Shown piece by piece: positions 59,708 to 64,000 of a stretch of DNA of 64,000 bases. The translations under genes and the position numbers were made by a program. The notes beneath the pieces were generated by a model. It had not been told where the DNA came from and did no database searches. It was given only the letters and a program-made list of their open reading frames with translations. The stretch lies in contig CM019064.1 in NCBI GenBank assembly GCA_009667805.1, positions 76,072,400 through 76,136,399 on the forward strand. The letters are read 5' to 3'. Each line of letters opens with the position of its first letter. The first letter of the stretch is position 1. The DNA is from Leptobrachium leishanense. Lineage: Eukaryota > Chordata > Amphibia > Anura > Megophryidae.

Positions 59708-60820
59708 AGGGGGTTATTCAGAGAGCACCGTTATGTCACCAACATGTCAGTGTTCTCTCGTTCCCCGCACTTCGGGGAATCAAAGTGGGGAATCCTGCTG
59801 TTCGGTGGTTTCATTCGACAGGTTTAGGCTAGGGTCAGACGAGCGTGATTTCTACGGACTGTACGTTCGTGCACACGGACGTACGTCAGTACGGAAGACA
59901 CAGTAGTGGCCACACAGTCCGTTTTTTTCACTGACGTATATTTTGACGGATGTAGGAGGGAAAATAAATTAAAAAGCAAAACCATTTTGTCCGTGAAAAA
60001 TGCTGGACGTATAAATGCAGTCCGTCTGACCACGTTCCATCACTCACACACAAAGCTATGCGGACGTTGCGGACGCAGCGCGCTTTGTGCGGCCGTTCTA
60101 GGGGTTATACGTTCTTGCCTGCCTTGCGTCCGTGGGCCGCGGCTGTTGTGCGTCCGCAGTTCAGTGCGGACGTACTTCATGTGTCAGGCTCCAATGGACT
60201 TTCTTTCATGCTATCACGGACGTACTTTTAGGCGCAATCACGGACGTGAACACTACACTCGTCTGACCCCAGCCTTAATCAGGCGAATCCCAAAGGCTTC
60301 AATGTTAAAAAATATTCCTGTTTTTATTAAATATCCAATTAACTGTTTACTATTTTAATCTGTAGGAAAAAGTGTCTTTATTTATTGATTTAAGATCTTT
60401 TAGGGATTTTTCGGCAAAATATTTTTTCCTTTTTTTTTAATTTTTTCTTTAAAAAGTGTTTTTCTTTTTTCTGTAACAGCCCTTTTTATTATCATTCATT
60501 GGATCTTATATGTAAATTCCAGGCTTTTTCGTTCAGTAGTTTTTTTGCAAACCGCGTTTCAGTTTTGACACTTTCAAGTGTATTGTTTTTTGGGGGGTTT
60601 TTTTACAACGCTCGTCGGCTTTTTCCGACGGCTGGTCTGCACTGTGATGGTGGCTCGTCAGCTTTATCCAGGTGTGTTTTTTGAGGCGGTTCCGGCGGGA
60701 TTGCAGGGGGGTTTTCCCTGCACTCCGGGACCCTGCGGTGAATGCTGAATTCACCACAGGGTGGGGAACTTTGATTCCCCGACGTGCAGGGAAGCACGGG
60801 GAACAAGAGAATAACCCCCT
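59708..60820. mobile_element. MITE of the GGGTTATTC family with a nested MITE
   Basis: The ends AGGGGGTTATTCAGAGAGC and (reversed) AGGGGGTTATTCTCTTGTTC. Interior words GTTCCCCGCACTTCGGGGAA and CCGGGACCCTGCGGTGAATG match the fragment at 9305-9610. A Harbinger-like MITE interrupts it at 59827-60274. Confidence 0.78.
59827..60274. mobile_element. PIF/Harbinger-like MITE nested in another MITE
   Basis: GGCTAGGGTCAGACGAGCGT and (reversed) GGCTGGGGTCAGACGAGTGT flanked by TTA on both sides (59824-59826, 60275-60277). Same family as 6797-7223. The host MITE reads on normally after it (AATCAGGCGAATCCCAAAGG). Confidence 0.87.
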
Positions 60821-61062
60821 ATATCCTCTGGAGACCAAAAAATCCTGACAAGGGGACCAAATCCTAGTGACAAGTCCAATAATGAGCGAGGGAAAGGAAA
60901 AAGGTGCAACTCTGATAGAAGGAATGCCATCAACATCGATGTGGAGAGTCACACACATTCATATTGCTACGCGTGATTTCAAGTAATATGATATTTTAGA
61001 GACTCATAGCTGGGAGTTTTATTGCTTTACAGCTCTGTTATACACTTGCACACCTCAGAGCT

Positions 61063-61102
<40 letters not shown>

Positions 61103-61106
<4 letters not shown>

Positions 61107-61353
61107 ATTGAAAATTCCAATTTTATTGCATTTTTTTGTTAGGACATGACGCATACATATAATAATGATATATTATGAATCTGCCGAGGCTGCCGGAAAG
61201 AACAATATATAACATGTCTGGGTCATAATAAAATATGGCTTCAAAACGCGTTTAAACATGATGAGCGAAACCGTTAAAAAAAAATAAAAAAAAATAGCTC
61301 AGCAGCACAGCACACAAGGCGTGAACCGTGAAATGCCTCAGGAGTGAAAGGGT
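61103..61353 (-). repeat. TTAA-element piece, copy F, carried in the LINE transduction
   Basis: On the minus strand it begins TTAACCCTTTCACTCCTGAG and contains the family block (CCCAGACATGTTATATATTG). It stops abruptly at the A-run, downstream of the internal AATAAA present in the family. Confidence 0.88.
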
Positions 61354-61435
61354 TAATTTCTTTTTGTCTGTTTGAAAAAAAAAACAACAAAATAAAATGA
61401 TTTAAGTTTCAGATCATTTTTTTGATCAACTATTA

Positions 61436-61474
<39 letters not shown>

Positions 61475-62379
61475 CAAAAGTTTATTCAAAAATTAATCCA
61501 GTTCACATGAGCATAACACAAGAGGCAGTGCATCAACTACATATTTGGGATGTTACAGATGTTGTTGAAGTATAAGCGAAATGAGAGAAACATAGTACGT
61601 CAGAACGATAAAAACAGCAACTGGCTCTGAAGATGCAGAGGGGGAGAAACATTTCCAGTAGCCTTCCAAGTAATACAGCTCGTTGAATATGATAAGAGTT
61701 CTGCCTGACCCTAAGTCAGCAAGTCGAATATTCTAGGTCGAAGAGAACGTCAAATTAGGGGGATGGAAAAATAGGGGAAATGTGCGGAGTAGGGGGGGGG
61801 AAGAGGGGGGGAGGTCGGAAGCGGAATAGTATAGAGGAGGGGTCAGGGAAGAGGGATGAAATTGAAAAAGAAGGGGGAAGAGAAAAGAAGAGGAGGTAGA
61901 GTGGTACAGGGAAATCAAGGACAAAGGAAGGGAGGAAAAAAAAAAAAAACACCGGTGAGGTGACGCGCGTTCCAAGGGACGAAACGCTGGCCCCTTCTAT
62001 AGGGAACCAGCTAGACTCCCTCAGAAGACGAATTGCGCAGTACCTCGTTGGGGTAGAGATCTGGTCAGTCCGCCAGTCCTCTGTCAGTGGAAGCTATATC
62101 ACAAGTAAGGAGTCGTAATGAAACTAAAAACACGTAGGTTAAACAACAAAGGTCAATTGCAGTAGCTTCTGCTGATGTACTATAAGGTTGATAAAACCAA
62201 GGAGAATAAGGGCAATAGGCAACAAGCAATAAAACTGATATAAAACATTCTACACCATTAAGCATTTTACAGAACTCAAACTAAATACAACCACAGAATC
62301 ATGTGTCCCGCCCCCACCCCCAACTAATGTGCCGAGTCAGTATTATCTAGCGACCTGATGACTCCTGCCCCTAGAAGGA

Positions 62380-62450
62380 GAGAAGAAAAAAAAAAAAAAA
62401 AAGGGGGGGGGGAAGGAGGGGGGAGGGGGGAAGGAGGGGGGAGGGGGGCA
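62380..62450. repeat. Purine-rich low-complexity tract in the LINE 3' UTR
   Basis: A-run followed by alternating GGGGGG and GGGGAAGGAGGGG blocks on the plus strand (pyrimidine-rich on the LINE sense strand). Guanine-run spacing would allow a G-quadruplex on the plus strand. Confidence 0.75.
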
Positions 62451-62641
62451 GTCAGTTCTGGTTGAGCTCCAAGCTCCCCAGCCCAGGTCATACCTTCGGG
62501 TGTATAGAAGGGCATTCGGTCCTCATGTGATCAGGCGCGGGGGGGGGGATGAGGGGTGAGTCAATAATTTCGAGCTGCGGAGGATATCATCCATCTTGAG
62601 GGGAAAACGTAGAGCCCAGGGTCCCAAGCTTCCTTGCTTTC

Positions 62642-63724
62642 TTACCCGTCAGCATAGTTCTCAATCTGCAGCCTCTGCTCCAGTAGTGGATTCGTTCCCC
62701 GAGGGGGGTCTATCCAATGAGGCATTTCGTGGTCTGCGGGCGGGCCTCGTGGGTCCGTGTGGGCGGCCATGTTCCAGTGGCGGCGGCGGCGGCATAAACG
62801 GATGGTCGACCTCCCAGTTTGGTACATCTGTAGGGGAAAGCCCAATGCCTCCAAGAATTGGGGGACATCCCGCGGGGACCAAATGGAATGTAGGCGGTTG
62901 TCCGTGCGGACCTGAAGCGAAAAGGGGTGACCCCATCGGTATGGCATGTTGGCTTCACGTAGTAGGTTAGTGACAGGGCGGAGGGATCTGCGCGCTAGCA
63001 ACGTGTATGGAGAGAGGTCATGGTATAGTTCAATGCTATCATCTTTATAGCGCCAGGAGCGTCGTGTACGAGCTTTATCCATGATTGCTGCTTTGAGTTG
63101 GTAGTTGGGTAGATGACAAATGATATCCCTAGGAGGGGCCGGGGGGTGCTGCGGTGCTCTCAAAGCCCTGTGTGCCCGGTCGATGTCAGCCGCGGTGATG
63201 ACGTCTTCCCCCAGTAGCATATTAAAAAAGGATATCAAACGGGCTTTTACATTAAGGACAGTCTCTCGGATCCCTCTTATCCGTATATTGTGGCGCCTGG
63301 ATCTGTTTTCGAGGTCGTCCAGACGACGCCTCATGGTGGAGAAGGAGGATTCATGCTTCTCCGCGTGGGCGCAGGCCCCTGCACGCGCCTCCATTGCAGA
63401 GAGTCGCGATTCAATGCCGGAAATCTCGCCCCTTACCTCCGTTATTTCGGTCCGGAAGGTAGCCTGGACCGAATCAATCAGGCGATTGATGTCCTCGCGC
63501 GTCGGGAGGGTGTGCATGAAGGCTTCCAGGCGTCGCAAGGTTCCCCCTTCCGAATGTTCAAGCAGAGGTGGGTCTGGAATGGTATCCTCCGCCATTTTCT
63601 TGCCGGCCCGATCACTGTCCGTCCTCTCCGGGGATTGAAGGTAGGCATCCAGCGTGCCCACAGTCGAGCCAGCCGGCGCCTTGGCAGCAGGGGTGTTCGG
63701 GGATGGCTTCTTGCCTTTACCCAT
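62642..63724 (-). CDS. L1-type ORF1 protein, intact frame
   Basis: 360 residues from the first ATG (63722-63724, MGKGKKPSPNTPAAK); the frame is open a little further upstream, but only with non-ATG codons. ORF1 proteins coat the element RNA as trimers and act as nucleic-acid chaperones. A coiled-coil-like stretch runs over about residues 85-150 (EDINRLIDSVQATFRTEI, then RRRLDDLENRSRR). The RRM-type core follows with NIRIRGI and IDRAHRAL. The C-terminal domain includes RSLRPVTNLLREANMPYRWG and PLQM. It lies in a LINE without ORF2, so it could act only together with a partner enzyme from elsewhere. No stop is seen. Confidence 0.9.
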   Translation of the reverse strand: MGKGKKPSPNTPAAKAPAGSTVGTLDAYLQSPERTDSDRAGKKMAEDTIPDPPLLEHSEGGTLRRLEAFMHTLPTREDINRLIDSVQATFRTEITEVRGEISGIESRLSAMEARAGACAHAEKHESSFSTMRRRLDDLENRSRRHNIRIRGIRETVLNVKARLISFFNMLLGEDVITAADIDRAHRALRAPQHPPAPPRDIICHLPNYQLKAAIMDKARTRRSWRYKDDSIELYHDLSPYTLLARRSLRPVTNLLREANMPYRWGHPFSLQVRTDNRLHSIWSPRDVPQFLEALGFPLQMYQTGRSTIRLCRRRRHWNMAAHTDPRGPPADHEMPHWIDPPRGTNPLLEQRLQIENYADG

Positions 63725-63836
63725 CTCCTCAGTTGTTACGTTAAAGGGCGATATAGCGTGCGGGAAGCAGGAGCTCAAGCTTCAAGCGGCCATCTCTGTC
63801 GACGGCTTGACCACGCCCCCCTCAGAGCTAATTTTT

Positions 63837-64000
63837 GATACAGGGGTAACCTGATTTATTTTTTAATCTCCAGTAGGAATTTCACTTTCATCTCAGATAC
63901 TAGGATGAAAACGTTATTTAAGAAAAAATTTAGTTTTTAAGCCATTTTTCAACACGATTGGGTGGAGACTAACCCTAACAAGGAGGATAAGGTGAATAAA
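63837..64000. other. Unrecognised right edge
   Basis: Flanking sequence after the LINE target duplication. No gene is visible. Confidence 0.5.

Larger units (their letters stand above)
61054..63836 (-). mobile_element. ORF1-only L1-type LINE with 3' transduced flank
   Basis: The 16-bp repeat CTCAGAGCTAATTTTT at 61054-61069 and 63821-63836 brackets one insertion. On the minus strand: GC-rich 5' leader (63820-63725), ORF1 (63724-62642), C/T-rich 3' UTR (62640-61470) ending in AATAAAC and an A-run (T-run 61439-61468), then 335 bp of other sequence including part of a TTAA element (61353-61103), then AATAAA (TTTATT at 61122-61127) 19 nt before a second A-run (T-run to 61102). ORF2 is absent. Confidence 0.87.

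Overview
This window looks like vertebrate nuclear DNA from a repeat-rich genome. The mix of Tc1/mariner, hAT, TTAA-target and 3-bp-target DNA elements, L1/Tx1-type LINEs, a gammaretrovirus-like provirus and short repeats containing 'ttatttatatagcgcc' suggests an amphibian, most likely a frog. That assignment is inference from repeat style. I found no convincing host gene, tRNA, rRNA or CRISPR array; nearly everything recognisable is mobile DNA or its remains.

Layout. 1-2150: 3'-cut, decayed LINE on the minus strand. 2.3-12.2 kb: MITEs (a TTAA-flanked one at 5170-6363, a Harbinger-like one at 6797-7223, a hAT MITE with perfect 8-bp duplication at 7769-8446) and LTR and hAT fragments. 12171-30125: a nest of elements. 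A GC-rich MITE is split by a 17-kb provirus (LTRs 12261-12928 and 28866-29513, tRNA-Pro primer site, gag, pol and env remnants). The provirus carries an intact Tc1 element (15158-16774) and a hAT element with a 1054-codon open transposase frame (17054 to about 23840). The hAT in turn carries a TTAA element (22478-23647). 30-42 kb: more MITEs, a solo-LTR-like unit split by a second, dead Tc1 copy (39852-41470), and a perfect 33-bp hairpin at 32182-32259. 42.4-45.4 kb: a long inverted-repeat element with a LINE-mobilised insert in its centre and a solo LTR in one arm. 46785-52751: a 5'-truncated LINE with 13-bp target duplications, interrupted by a non-autonomous hAT derivative (48253-50582). 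53.9-56.4 kb: a probable LINE tail and two near-identical 0.9-kb MITEs side by side. 59.7-60.8 kb: a MITE inside a MITE. 61054-63836: an ORF1-only LINE with two A-tails and a carried-along 3' flank.

The most interesting signal is in the provirus. Between RNase H and integrase, pol contains a segment (about 26305-26990) that reads as the N-terminal domain of the opioid growth factor receptor (OGFr) family, a cellular domain. Most of it lies in the same reading frame as RNase H and the integrase linker, which suggests a cellular domain captured into a retroviral polyprotein. Second is the LINE at 61-63.8 kb, whose structure (one 16-bp target duplication around two tails, with an AATAAA before the outer tail) fits a 3' transduction that carried off part of a TTAA element.

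The insertions give a relative order: GC-rich MITE, then provirus, then Tc1 and hAT, then the TTAA element inside the hAT. All family assignments are by eye from motifs; no database search was possible.
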